Assembly: GCA_965206405.1 (NCBI GenBank)
Contig: CBDBJQ010000006.1
Location: 806,001 to 870,000 of the forward strand
DNA length: 64,000 nt
Direction: 5' to 3'
Origin: CBDBJQ01 sp965206405
GTDB lineage: Bacteria; Pseudomonadota; Alphaproteobacteria; UBA8366
Below are positions 50,325 to 63,440 of the stretch, in pieces. The notes beneath the pieces are model-generated. The model saw only the letters and a program-made list of their open reading frames with translations, was not told the DNA's origin and ran no database searches. A program made the translations under genes and the position numbers. The stretch's first letter is position 1; the number at the start of each line of letters is the position of its first letter.

Positions 50325-50349
50325 GACCCAAAGGGTTGAGGACTAAGAC
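50312..50349 (+). repeat. 22-bp-period duplication across the rplK stop
   Basis: GGTTGAGGGCTAAGAC (50312-50327) and GGTTGAGGACTAAGAC (50334-50349), 15 of 16 identical. The first TAA is the rplK stop and the second copy ends directly before the rplA start, supplying its GAGGA ribosome site. Confidence 0.9.
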
Positions 50350-50350
50350 A

Positions 50351-51049
50351 ATGGCAAAATTGGGAAAGCGGCTCCGTGCCGCAGTGGAAAAAATCGATCC
50401 GGAGGCATTCTATCCGGTGACGGATGCGGTCAGGCTGGTCAAGGAGACCGCCAGCGCCGGTTTCGATGAGACCGTCGAGATGGCGATGAATCTCGGGATT
50501 GACCCGAGGCACGCCGACCAGCAGGTTCGCGGCGTCGTGCAGTTGCCGAACGGTACTGGCAAAACCGTCCGGGTGGCGGTCTTTGCGAAGGGCGACAAGG
50601 CTGATGAGGCCCGCGAGGCGGGCGCCGAAATCGTCGGCGCTGAGGATCTCGCGGAGAAGGTTCAGGCCGGTGACATTGAATTCGAGCGCTGCATCGCGAC
50701 GCCCGACATGATGGGCGTCGCCGGCCGGCTCGGGAAAATCCTCGGGCCGCGTGGCCTGATGCCGAATCCCAAGCTCGGCACAGTGACCCAGGATATTGCC
50801 GAGGCGGTCAAGGCAGCCAAGGGCGGCGACGTCCAGTACCGCTGCGAGAAAGCGGGCATCGTGCATGCCGGCGTCGGCAAGACGAGTTTCGATGAGCAAG
50901 CGCTGGTCGAGAACATCCGCGCCTTTGCGAGCGCGGTGAATGCGGCCAAGCCGTCAGGGGCGAAGGGCGCCTTTATTCGCAAGATCGCGCTTGGCTCGAC
51001 GATGGGCCTGCGCGTGAAACTGGATGTGCAGAGCGCACTGGAGCGCTAG
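50351..51049 (+). CDS. rplA: 50S ribosomal protein L1 (232 aa)
   Basis: L1-stalk protein, also an autorepressor of the L11-L1 transcript in model bacteria. G-K-R-L-R-A-A-V, T-V-E-M-A-M-N-L-G-I-D-P-R-H, L-P-N-G-T-G-K, I-L-G-P-R-G-L-M-P-N-P-K and the C-terminal G-A-F-I-R-K match. ATG 50351. Ends in a 20-bp tandem duplication containing the stop. Confidence 0.98.
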   Translation: MAKLGKRLRAAVEKIDPEAFYPVTDAVRLVKETASAGFDETVEMAMNLGIDPRHADQQVRGVVQLPNGTGKTVRVAVFAKGDKADEAREAGAEIVGAEDLAEKVQAGDIEFERCIATPDMMGVAGRLGKILGPRGLMPNPKLGTVTQDIAEAVKAAKGGDVQYRCEKAGIVHAGVGKTSFDEQALVENIRAFASAVNAAKPSGAKGAFIRKIALGSTMGLRVKLDVQSALER

Positions 51050-51070
51050 GGAGCGCACTGGAGCGCCAGG
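51031..51070 (+). repeat. 20-bp tandem duplication across the rplA stop
   Basis: GAGCGCACTGGAGCGCTAGG (51031-51050) followed by the same 20 bases with one change, CTAGG to CCAGG (51051-51070). The TAG is the rplA stop; in the second copy it reads CAG. Confidence 0.95.
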
Positions 51071-51320
51071 AGAAAAGTTTGCCGTGGGATCCCCGAATTC
51101 GGGTTTCGCGGCGACGGGGCGGTTTCCCCTCAAGGGAGATCGCCGCTGTCCGAGATTGTCGATCCCCGGTGCGAGCCGGGGTTAAGGGGCTTCGGCCCGT
51201 CGGCATGAGACAGGGAATGGATTGCGGGAAACCGCAGGCCGGCCTCTGGGGCAGTTTTGGGCGGGACGGAATGCCGACAGGCGTTGTGTTCCATGTTGCA
51301 ACACCGAAGGGAGACGATCA
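51071..51320 (+). promoter_or_regulatory. rplJ (L10) leader region with hairpins
   Basis: Untranslated leader with several stems: 51108-51114 with 51140-51146 (7 bp), 51164-51169 with 51176-51181 (6 bp), and a UUCG-capped stem at about 51187-51198. Position before rplJ matches the L10 leader, an autoregulatory RNA bound by the L10-L12 complex in many bacteria. Structure called by eye only. Confidence 0.6.
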
Positions 51321-51830
51321 GTGAATCGAGAGAAAAAAGAAGCGCTGGTCGCCGAACTGCATCGGGAGTTTTCGGAGAACGCCCTGGTGGTCGTGACCCG
51401 GCAGACGGGTCTCACGGTCGCCGAGGTTTCGGGCCTCCGCAAACGGATGCGCGATGCGGGTTGCAAGTTCAAGGTAACGAAAAACCGGCTTGCCAAAATC
51501 GCGCTGAAGGATACGGAAGCCCAGGGGCTGGAGGACATGTTCTCGGGACCGACGGCGATCGCCGTGTCGCAGGACCCCGCTGCCGCCAAGGTGGTGGTGG
51601 AGTTCGCCAAGGAAAACGACAAATTGACGGTCGTCGGCGCTGTTCTCGATAGCGAGATTATCGATATCGAAGCGGTGCAGGCCCTGGCGAAGCTGCCGTC
51701 ACTCGACGTGCTGCAGGCCAGGATCGTTGGTCTGCTTCAGGCTCCGGCAACGAAAATCGCCGGCGTGCTGCAGGCACCGGCGGGCCAAATCGCAAGGCTG
51801 GCCTCTGCCTATGGCAGATCCGAGGCGTGA
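51321..51830 (+). CDS. rplJ: 50S ribosomal protein L10 (169 aa)
   Basis: Stalk base protein. V-N-R-E-K-K-E-A-L-V-A-E-L start at GTG 51321 with GAAGGGAG upstream; homology begins exactly there. K-V-T-K-N-R-L-A-K and F-S-G-P-T-A-I-A are typical. Followed by rplL. Confidence 0.96.
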   Translation: MNREKKEALVAELHREFSENALVVVTRQTGLTVAEVSGLRKRMRDAGCKFKVTKNRLAKIALKDTEAQGLEDMFSGPTAIAVSQDPAAAKVVVEFAKENDKLTVVGAVLDSEIIDIEAVQALAKLPSLDVLQARIVGLLQAPATKIAGVLQAPAGQIARLASAYGRSEA

Positions 51831-51909
51831 CACGGAACAGCGGATGCAGCCCGGCGTAAGGCCGGATCCCAAAGGTTTCACACAGAACTAAAGCAGAGGT
51901 AATTCGGAA

Positions 51910-52293
51910 ATGGCAGACCTGGAAAAAATTGTCGACGAGCTTTCCCAGCTCACCGTCATCGAGGCGGCGGAACTGGCAACCCAGCTCGAGGAAAAATGGG
52001 GCGTTTCGGCGGCGGCTCCGGTCGCGGCGGTTGCCGCGGCACCTGACGGTGCTGACGGCGCGGGCGCTGCGGCGGAGGAGAAGGATTCCTTCACCATCGT
52101 CCTCGCCGCCATCGGCGACAAGAAGATAAACGTCATCAAGGAGGTTCGGGCCTTGACAGGCCTCGGGCTGAAAGAGGCGAAGGATCTTGTCGAAAGCGCA
52201 CCGAAGTCGGTGAAAGAAGACGTCGCCAAGGACGAAGCCGAGGAGATCAAGACCAAGCTCGAGGCTGTCGGGGCGACCGTCGAGCTACAGTAA
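51910..52293 (+). CDS. rplL: 50S ribosomal protein L7/L12 (127 aa)
   Basis: Acidic stalk protein with N-terminal dimer domain (L-S-Q-L-T-V-I-E-A-A-E-L), Ala/Gly hinge and C-terminal factor-binding domain (I-K-E-V-R-A-L-T-G-L-G-L-K-E-A-K-D-L-V). ATG 51910. Confidence 0.97.
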   Translation: MADLEKIVDELSQLTVIEAAELATQLEEKWGVSAAAPVAAVAAAPDGADGAGAAAEEKDSFTIVLAAIGDKKINVIKEVRALTGLGLKEAKDLVESAPKSVKEDVAKDEAEEIKTKLEAVGATVELQ

Positions 52294-52319
52294 CGGGGTT
52301 TGGCCGGGATTGCGACGAT

Positions 52320-52341
52320 GAGGGTGTCACCAGGCACCCTC
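52320..52341 (+). terminator. hairpin between rplL and rpoB, possible attenuator
   Basis: GAGGGTG and CACCCTC form a 7-bp stem with an 8-nt loop 27 bp after rplL. No T-tract. In enterobacteria this junction carries a partial terminator and RNase III site setting the ribosomal/RNAP ratio; the same role is inferred here. Confidence 0.5.
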
Positions 52342-52444
52342 TCCCGCCGCACCCGGCCGGTGTCGGTATTGGTATCGGTATGCAGTGCACCCAGGCGAGT
52401 TTGAAGACTCCACCGGGTTGCGTAACAGAAGCGAGGATTTGACT

Positions 52445-56608
<4,164 letters not shown>

Positions 56609-56648
56609 CGGGAATCCGGCAACGGAATCCCGATCGGGAGAAAATGAT

Positions 56649-59600
56649 ATGAACGACGTCATGGACATCATGCACCATCCGTTTGGCCAACAGGTCGCGG
56701 TGCAGAACTTCGACGACATCCGCATTTCGATTGCGTCTCCCGACCAGATGCGGTCCTGGTCCTACGGCGAGATCAAGAAGCCGGAAACCATCAATTACCG
56801 CACCTTCAAGCCGGAGCGCGACGGCCTGTTCTGCGCCCGCATCTTCGGTCCCATCAAGGACTACGAGTGCCTGTGCGGAAAGTACAAGCGGATGAAATAC
56901 CGCGGCATTTTCTGCGAGAAGTGCGGCGTCGAGGTGACCCTTTCCAAGGTGCGCCGCGAGCGTATGGGACATATTGATCTGGCGGCGCCGGTCGCGCATA
57001 TCTGGTTCCTGAAATCGTTGCCCAGCCGTGTTGGCCTCCTGCTCGACATGACTCTCAAGGATCTCGAACGGATTCTGTATTTCGAGAGCTACGTCGTCAC
57101 CGATCCCGGCCTGACGGATCTGGAGATGCATCAGCTTCTCAATGATGAAGAGCATGCCAACGCTCTCGACGAGTACGGCGACGATACATTCACGGCCGGA
57201 ATCGGCGCCGAAGCGCTGAGGGGCATGCTGTCCGAGCTCGACCTCGATTTTCAGCAGGAGAAGATCCGCGAGGATCTCAAGAACACCAAGTCCGAGGCAA
57301 AGCGCAAAAAGCTGGTCAAGCGACTGAAGATGGTCGAGGCGTTCCGCAAGTCGAACACCCGGCCGGAGTGGATGATCATGGACGTCATGCCGGTGATTCC
57401 GCCGGAACTTCGTCCCCTGGTTCCACTCGACGGCGGCCGTTTTGCGACCTCTGACCTCAACGATCTTTACCGGCGGGTGATCAACCGCAATAACAGGCTC
57501 AAGCGCCTGATCGAACTTCGTGCACCGGACATCATCGTCCGCAACGAAAAGCGGATGCTCCAGGAAGCGGTCGACGCGCTGCTCGACAACGGTCGGCGTG
57601 GCAGGATCATCACCGGCGCCAACAAACGGCCGCTGAAATCCCTCAGCGATATGCTGAAGGGCAAGCAGGGCCGCTTCCGCCAGAATCTCCTCGGCAAGCG
57701 CGTCGATTATTCGGGTCGTTCGGTGATCGTCGTCGGCCCCGACCTGCTTCTGCACCAGTGTGGCCTGCCGAAGAAGATGGCGCTCGAGTTGTTCAAGCCC
57801 TTCATCATGTCGAAGCTCCAGCTCTACGGCATCACGACCACCGTCAAGGCCTCGCGTAAAATGATCGAAGAAGAGCGTTCCGAGGTTTGGGACATCCTCG
57901 AGGAGGTCATCCGCGAGCATCCGGTCCTACTCAACCGGGCGCCGACGCTCCACCGTCTCGGCATCCAGGCGTTCGAGCCGGTGCTGATTGAAGGCAAGGC
58001 GATCCAGCTGCATCCGCTGGTCTGCGCTGCGTTCAATGCTGATTTCGACGGCGACCAGATGGCGGTCCACGTGCCTCTGTCGCCGGAAGCCCGGCTCGAG
58101 GCGCGCGTGCTGATGATGTCGACCAACAACATCCTCTCGCCGGCCAACGGCAAGCCGATCATCGTTCCCTCCCAGGACATCGTGCTCGGCCTCTACTATC
58201 TTAGCTACGAGCAGGTCGATGGTAACCGGCCGGTGGTCGAATTCGACAATATCGAGGTGATCGAGGCCGCATTGACTAGCCACAACGTCATTTTGGTCGA
58301 TCCCAAACACCCCCATGTCGAGGTCGTCGAGGACAGTGCTGAAAAGGCCCTGAAGGCCATTAAATCCGGGAATCTGCGGGCGATCCGGGTGCCGAGCTAC
58401 GGCTCGCGCGGCGAGATCGATCACGCGATCGCCACCGGAGAGGTTTCGCTGCATACGCGCATACGCGCCCGCCGCCAATCCATCGACAACAAGGGGCAGG
58501 CCACGGTGGAGACCGTAACCACCACGCCCGGCCGGATGTACCTGGCTGCCCTGCTGCCGGAGAGTTCGGAGATTCCTTTTGATCTTGTCAACCGGCTTCT
58601 CACTAAGCGCGAGATCGGATCCCTGATCGACGAGGTTTACCGCCATTGCGGCCAGAAGGAAACCTGCATTTTCGCCGACCAGATGATGCAGATGGGCTTC
58701 CACTACGCGACCCAGGCCGGCATATCCTTCGGCAAGGACGATTTGCTTGTCCCTGAGGCCAAGGGCGATCTGATCGCCAAGGCTCGCGAGGAGGTCAACC
58801 TCTATGAGCAGCAGTATATCGACGGGCTAATCACAAAGGGCGAGAAGTACAACAAGGTCATCGATGTCTGGTCGACCTGCAGCGACGCTGTCGCCGACGA
58901 GATGATGCGCACCATATCCGGCAGCCAGGGCGGGCGGGTCAATTCCGTCTACATGATGGCGCATTCCGGAGCCCGGGGGTCGCCCGCGCAGATCAAGCAG
59001 CTCGCCGGGATGCGGGGCCTCATGGCCAAGCCGTCGGGAGATATCATTGATACCCCGATCATCTCCAATTTCAAGGAAGGACTGAACGTCCTCGAGTACT
59101 TCAACTCGACCCACGGCGCCCGCAAGGGTCTCGCGGATACGGCGCTCAAGACTGCCAATTCGGGCTATCTGACCCGGCGTCTGGTCGACGTAGCCCAGGA
59201 CGCGATCATCATTGAGCAGAACTGCAAGACCAAGAAAGGCTTGGAGGTGAGCACCATCATCGACGGTGCCGAAGTCACCGAAAGCCTGTCGGAAAGGCTC
59301 ATCGGCCGGTTTGCGCTCAACGACATCGTCGACCCGCTGTCCGGGGATCGTATCGTCAAGCGAAACACGATGATCGAGGAGGTCAAGGCCGAGGCGATCG
59401 AACGTGCCGGAATCGACACGGTGAAGGTGCGCTCGCCTCTGACCTGTGAGAGCAGCCGGGGTCTCTGTGCCTACTGTTATGGGCGCGATCTGGCCCGCGG
59501 AACCCTGGTCAACATCGGTGAGGCGGTCGGCGTGATTGCGGCGCAGTCGATCGGCGAGCCGGGAACGCAGCTCACCATGCGAACCTTCCATATCGGTGGT

Positions 59601-61046
59601 GCTGCCCAGCGCGGTGCCGAGCAGTCCTCGATCGAGGCATCTCTCGACGGGATGGTTGTGCTTCGGAATCTCAACGTGGTCAAAAATTCAAGAGGCCGCT
59701 CCGTCGTTGTGAGCCGTAACTGCGTCCTTGTTCTTGTTGATGAGACAGGCAGGGAGCGTGCGCGCCACAATTTGCGCTACGGCACCAGGCTACATGTCGA
59801 GGAAGGCGCGCAGGTGGCTCGCGGCACGGCTCTTGCCGACTGGGATCCCTACACGATTCCGATCATCTCGGGCGTTGATGGCACCGCCCAGTACGTCGAT
59901 CTGGTCGACGGTGTGTCGCTGAACAATGTCGAGGACGAGACGACCGGCCTGTCGACGAACGTGGTCGTCGACTGGAAACAGCAGTCGAAGGCCGAGGTGT
60001 TCAGGCCGCAGGTCGTGATCACCGACGATAAGGGCGAGCCGATCAATCTCGCCAACGGCAACGAGGCGCGTTACGCCATGTCGGTCGGCGCCATCATCTC
60101 GGTCCAGAACGGGCAGAAGATCAAGACCGGCGACGCCATTGCTCGGATTCCGCTCGATACCTCCAAGACCCACGATATCACGGGCGGTCTGCCCCGGGTT
60201 GCGGAGCTGTTCGAGGCCCGGCGGCCGAAGGATTACGCCATCATCAGCGAGATCGACGGTCGCGTTAAGTTCGGTAAGGACTATAAGGGCAAGCAGCGGA
60301 TCATTGTTGTGCCTGAGGGAGAGGACGAGGAGAAGGAGTACCTAATTCCCAAAGGCAAGCAGATCACCGTGCAGGAGGGCGAGCCCGTCCAGCGCGGCGA
60401 CATGCTGGTGACCGGCAACCAGGTGCCGCATGATATTCTCGAGATTCTCGGTGTCGAGGCACTGGCGCATTACCTGATCAAGGAGATCCAGGACGTCTAC
60501 CGCCTGCAGGGCGTTGCCATCAACGACAAGCATATCGAGGTGATGATCCGACAGATGCTCCAGAAAGTGGAGATCATTGATCCGGGTTCGACGTTCCTTC
60601 TGGCCGGCGAACAGGTCGATCTGAGCGAGCTTGAGGACGCTCAGCAGAAGATCCCGGGCAAACGCACCCGCCTGCCCAAGTACCGGCCGGTACTCCAAGG
60701 GATCACCAAGGCGGCGCTACAGACGCGATCGTTCATCTCCGCGGCATCCTTCCAGGAAACGACACGGGTTCTCACCGAAGCCGCAGTCAACGGCCGCCTG
60801 GATCGTCTCCGGGGTCTCAAGGAGAACGTCATTGTCGGGCGCCTGATCCCTGCCGGCACCGGCAGCTACCTCAACGAGCTCCGAGGCTTGGCCGGCGAGC
60901 GTGACCGGGAGATCCAGCAGAAGCTGGACGAGGCAGAGAAGCTCGCGGCAGCAGAAGCCGAGGCTCTTGAGGCTGAGGCGGAATATGGCGGGGAGGCCAC
61001 CAGCCGCGTTTTGCCGGAAAACCGGGAAACGCCAAGCACCCCCTGA
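56649..61046 (+). CDS. rpoC: RNA polymerase beta' subunit (1465 aa)
   Basis: Catalytic beta' subunit. Zinc-binding C-L-C-G-K-Y-K-R-M-K-Y-R-G-I-F-C-E-K-C, active-site N-A-D-F-D-G-D-Q-M-A-V-H (Mg-binding aspartates), bridge helix and trigger loop (G-E-P-G-T-Q-L-T-M-R-T-F-H) and a second zinc site (C-E-S-S-R-G-L-C-A-Y-C-Y-G). ATG 56649. The C-terminal tail is Ala/Glu-rich. Its stop begins a 15-bp repeat. Confidence 0.99.
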   Translation: MNDVMDIMHHPFGQQVAVQNFDDIRISIASPDQMRSWSYGEIKKPETINYRTFKPERDGLFCARIFGPIKDYECLCGKYKRMKYRGIFCEKCGVEVTLSKVRRERMGHIDLAAPVAHIWFLKSLPSRVGLLLDMTLKDLERILYFESYVVTDPGLTDLEMHQLLNDEEHANALDEYGDDTFTAGIGAEALRGMLSELDLDFQQEKIREDLKNTKSEAKRKKLVKRLKMVEAFRKSNTRPEWMIMDVMPVIPPELRPLVPLDGGRFATSDLNDLYRRVINRNNRLKRLIELRAPDIIVRNEKRMLQEAVDALLDNGRRGRIITGANKRPLKSLSDMLKGKQGRFRQNLLGKRVDYSGRSVIVVGPDLLLHQCGLPKKMALELFKPFIMSKLQLYGITTTVKASRKMIEEERSEVWDILEEVIREHPVLLNRAPTLHRLGIQAFEPVLIEGKAIQLHPLVCAAFNADFDGDQMAVHVPLSPEARLEARVLMMSTNNILSPANGKPIIVPSQDIVLGLYYLSYEQVDGNRPVVEFDNIEVIEAALTSHNVILVDPKHPHVEVVEDSAEKALKAIKSGNLRAIRVPSYGSRGEIDHAIATGEVSLHTRIRARRQSIDNKGQATVETVTTTPGRMYLAALLPESSEIPFDLVNRLLTKREIGSLIDEVYRHCGQKETCIFADQMMQMGFHYATQAGISFGKDDLLVPEAKGDLIAKAREEVNLYEQQYIDGLITKGEKYNKVIDVWSTCSDAVADEMMRTISGSQGGRVNSVYMMAHSGARGSPAQIKQLAGMRGLMAKPSGDIIDTPIISNFKEGLNVLEYFNSTHGARKGLADTALKTANSGYLTRRLVDVAQDAIIIEQNCKTKKGLEVSTIIDGAEVTESLSERLIGRFALNDIVDPLSGDRIVKRNTMIEEVKAEAIERAGIDTVKVRSPLTCESSRGLCAYCYGRDLARGTLVNIGEAVGVIAAQSIGEPGTQLTMRTFHIGGAAQRGAEQSSIEASLDGMVVLRNLNVVKNSRGRSVVVSRNCVLVLVDETGRERARHNLRYGTRLHVEEGAQVARGTALADWDPYTIPIISGVDGTAQYVDLVDGVSLNNVEDETTGLSTNVVVDWKQQSKAEVFRPQVVITDDKGEPINLANGNEARYAMSVGAIISVQNGQKIKTGDAIARIPLDTSKTHDITGGLPRVAELFEARRPKDYAIISEIDGRVKFGKDYKGKQRIIVVPEGEDEEKEYLIPKGKQITVQEGEPVQRGDMLVTGNQVPHDILEILGVEALAHYLIKEIQDVYRLQGVAINDKHIEVMIRQMLQKVEIIDPGSTFLLAGEQVDLSELEDAQQKIPGKRTRLPKYRPVLQGITKAALQTRSFISAASFQETTRVLTEAAVNGRLDRLRGLKENVIVGRLIPAGTGSYLNELRGLAGERDREIQQKLDEAEKLAAAEAEALEAEAEYGGEATSRVLPENRETPSTP

Positions 61047-61066
61047 TCAGGCACACCCTGACCCGG
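61037..61066 (+). repeat. 15-bp duplication across the rpoC stop
   Basis: Units 61037-61051 and 61052-61066 share CAC(C/A)CCCTGA with 12 of 15 identical. TGA 61044-61046 is the rpoC stop and its copy at 61059 is also in frame. A further CGCCCTGATCGAGG element follows near 61079. A GC-rich 7-bp stem (61078-61084 with 61092-61098) could help end transcription. Confidence 0.75.
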
Positions 61067-61260
61067 AAAGCGCCCGGCGCGCCCTGATCGAGGGCGCGTC
61101 GGTGCCTGCCCTGTGTTCTGCCCTGCCTGATTTTCGCCAAAGCATTCCGGTATGCGCCCGGGAATGCGTTCCGGGGCACGCTCCCGGTTGCCTTCCCTGG
61201 TGTGAACGCGAATGACGACCTGTCCGTATCGGGCGTTCAGGATAATCTGTGCCGGAATCA

Positions 61261-62049
61261 TCATTCGCTGATCGCCCTCGTTGCGGAATCAGATCGCCCC
61301 GGTAATTGGCGGCCGTTGGCGTTGCTTTTCGCTGTATCCGGAAGCTCGCTCGAATAGAGACGAGTAGCGTCGGGCCGGGTCGCATTGTTTGGGCCGCCCC
61401 GGGCCGCACTATCTTTCTTGTCCCAGCGCAGATGCTCGAGGATTGCCCCTCCTTCATCGGCCAGCATGACATCGTTCCGGCGCTTGCCATCAAACAGCCG
61501 GATCAGGGAGGGGCAGCTGCCATCGCGGTTCAGGGCGCGTCCGATCGAGAGGATAGCGCCGGCAGGATCAATGACTTCACGCCTCTATGCCATGGAAAGC
61601 GGGGAAGCGGGGTCGTCGGAAGGCGGCAGGGTTATGACCCGGGCAAAGCCTTTTTCAAAACGAATCGTCCGGGTCCGGACGCCGCGGCGACGGCTGCGCC
61701 GGGATTCATACGAAGCGGGGCGGATTTCAGGGCAATCCAGCACCGAAAAGGCGCCTTCCGCCTCGATCTCGTAGCGCCAGCGCGCAAACAGATCGATTTC
61801 CCCGATTATCCGCGCAGCGAGCCTGATATGGTAACCTTTGCCATCCAGAAGAATCGCTCCGCGCGCCTTGCCGATCGGCAGACCCGCCCAATGCCCGACC
61901 ACCTCGATAGTCCAGGAGGCCAGGGTGACGACAGGGGCGACGGAGGCGACGGAGGCGACGGAGGCGACGGAGGCGATCTCGGCACTGACGGTTGCCAGCA
62001 TGGTGGCCGGAATCGCCGGCGCGGCCCCCTCCAATATCGCCCACGGCAT
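61261..62049 (-). pseudogene. DUF3108 protein gene interrupted by an in-frame amber codon
   Basis: On the minus strand a DUF3108-like periplasmic domain is read: W-A-G-L-P-I-G-K-A, Y-H-I-R-L-A-A-R-I-I-G-E-I-D-L-F, W-R-Y-E-I-E-A-E-G, then L-P-P-S-D-D-P-A-S-P. After L-S-M-A comes TAG (61585-61587). The SAME frame then continues R-R-E-V-I-D-P-A-G-A-I-L-S-I-G, R-L-F-D-G-K-R-R-N-D-V, exactly what follows in intact family members, to TGA at 61261. So one nonsense codon, no frameshift. The start is uncertain (ATG 62049, ATG 62001 or GTG 62061). A 9-bp repeat near the N-terminus codes A-S-V units. Confidence 0.65.
61941..61976 (-). repeat. 9-bp tandem repeat (four exact copies)
   Basis: CGGAGGCGA repeated at 61941, 61950, 61959 and 61968, in frame with the DUF3108 reading on the minus strand, near its signal-sequence/mature boundary. 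Confidence 0.9.
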
Positions 62050-62557
62050 ACCCAAGATCACCAGATCGGAAACCGGCCGGGGATTGCAGGCTTTTCGTAT
62101 TGCCTCGTGATCCGTGGCGCCACTGTGGGTTATCCCGGATTTTCGAAGGTCGGCGAGGATAGCATAAGCCCCCGGAACCGCCTCCGAGAAACTATCCTGG
62201 GAGACCCTTCGGGAGGTTTCTCGAAGCCTCCCTGAAAGGTCGATTTTTCCTGCATTTATGGTGTGGATTCGGGGTTGACGGAAATCGTCGTCATCCCTAT
62301 TATCCCCCGGCTTTAATGCGGTGAGGACTGGCTGTAGGCGCTGATGGCCCTGTTGCTGTCGGGGCAGACCTAGACGTAGTCCGGCCAAACCAGACGCAGA
62401 GTGCGGTTTTTGCAGGCCGCAATTATTAAGTTTTCGGGATTCTGGGGTGTGGGTTGTTGCCCTGTCCGGGTCTCTCGTTGATGCTTGTTGCATCCTCGAC
62501 TGACGGTGATTCCGTAGCGCGGATGCAGGGGAACAGACAGGGATTCGGAGACGTTTG
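62050..62557. other. str operon promoter and leader region
   Basis: No protein gene supported. Minus-strand frames here are upstream extensions of the DUF3108 frame; the plus-strand frame 61306-62235 is a shadow. It contains the promoter at 62275-62303 and a leader of about 250 nt before rpsL. Confidence 0.5.
62275..62303 (+). promoter_or_regulatory. sigma-70-type promoter of the str operon
   Basis: -35 TTGACG at 62275-62280 and -10 TATTAT at 62298-62303, separated by exactly 17 bp, about 255 bp upstream of rpsL. Close to consensus and in an appropriate position. Confidence 0.75.
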
Positions 62558-62929
62558 ATGCCGACGGTCAACCAGTTGGTCCGCAAGGGACGCAAAAACA
62601 AACCGGCTCGCAACAAGGTCCCGGCGCTGAATGCCTGCCCGCAAAAACGGGGTGTCTGCACGCGCGTCTACACCACGACCCCCAAAAAGCCGAACTCGGC
62701 TCTGCGCAAAGTCGCCCGTGTCCGTCTGACTAACGGCTTCGAGGTGACGAGCTACATTCCCGGTGAGGGGCATAACTTGCAGGAGCATTCGGTTGTCCTG
62801 ATCCGCGGTGGCCGCGTCAAGGATCTGCCGGGCGTCCGCTATCACATCATTCGCGGCACCCTGGACACACAAGGTGTCGATGACCGCCGCCAGCGTCGTT
62901 CTAAATACGGCGCCAAACGGCCGCGCTAG
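62558..62929 (+). CDS. rpsL: 30S ribosomal protein S12 (123 aa)
   Basis: P-T-V-N-Q-L-V-R-K-G-R, C-P-Q-K-R-G-V-C-T-R-V-Y-T-T-T-P-K-K-P-N (decoding-site lysine region) and Y-I-P-G-E-G-H-N-L-Q-E-H. ATG 62558; the TTG just before is not used. First gene of the str operon. Confidence 0.98.
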   Translation: MPTVNQLVRKGRKNKPARNKVPALNACPQKRGVCTRVYTTTPKKPNSALRKVARVRLTNGFEVTSYIPGEGHNLQEHSVVLIRGGRVKDLPGVRYHIIRGTLDTQGVDDRRQRRSKYGAKRPR

Positions 62930-62946
62930 GTCCGGGGGAAGATTCA

Positions 62947-63417
62947 ATGTCGCGACGTCGCCGTGCAGCCAAGAGAGATCTTCTTCCTGATGCTAAGTTC
63001 GGGGACGTTGTGCTGAGCAAGTTCATCAACAGTGTGATGCGCGATGGCAAGAAGTCGGTTGCCGAGCGCATCGTTTACGGTGCTCTCGACCAGATCAGCG
63101 CGCGAAACAGCGGCGATGTCGTAAGGCTGTTTCATGATGCGATCGAGAACGTCAAACCGGAGCTTGAGGTGCGATCCCGCCGTGTCGGCGGTGCCACTTA
63201 CCAGGTTCCGGTGGCCGTTCGTGCCGAGCGGGCCCAGGCTCTCGCCTTCCGATGGCTCATCCAGATAGCGCGAAGTCGGTCTGAGAACACCATGACCGAG
63301 CGGCTTTCCGCAGAGCTCATGGATGCGGCCGGCAACAAGGGTGGGGCGGTCAAGAAACGGGAAGACACGCACCGAATGGCCGAGGCCAACCGGGCCTTTT
63401 CCCACTATCGCTGGTAA
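62947..63417 (+). CDS. rpsG: 30S ribosomal protein S7 (156 aa)
   Basis: S-R-R-R-R-A-A-K-R, D-A-K-F-G-D-V-V-L-S-K-F-I-N and K-R-E-D-T-H-R-M-A-E-A-N-R-A-F identify S7, the organiser of the 30S head. ATG 62947, 17 bp after rpsL. Confidence 0.98.
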   Translation: MSRRRRAAKRDLLPDAKFGDVVLSKFINSVMRDGKKSVAERIVYGALDQISARNSGDVVRLFHDAIENVKPELEVRSRRVGGATYQVPVAVRAERAQALAFRWLIQIARSRSENTMTERLSAELMDAAGNKGGAVKKREDTHRMAEANRAFSHYRW

Positions 63418-63440
63418 CGCCAGCACCTAAGGTATTCCCA

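Noticed and set aside
61306..62235. 309-codon plus-strand frame between rpoC and rpsL
   Set aside because: Gly/Asp run is the complement of the 9-bp repeat; the minus strand gives DUF3108 homology.
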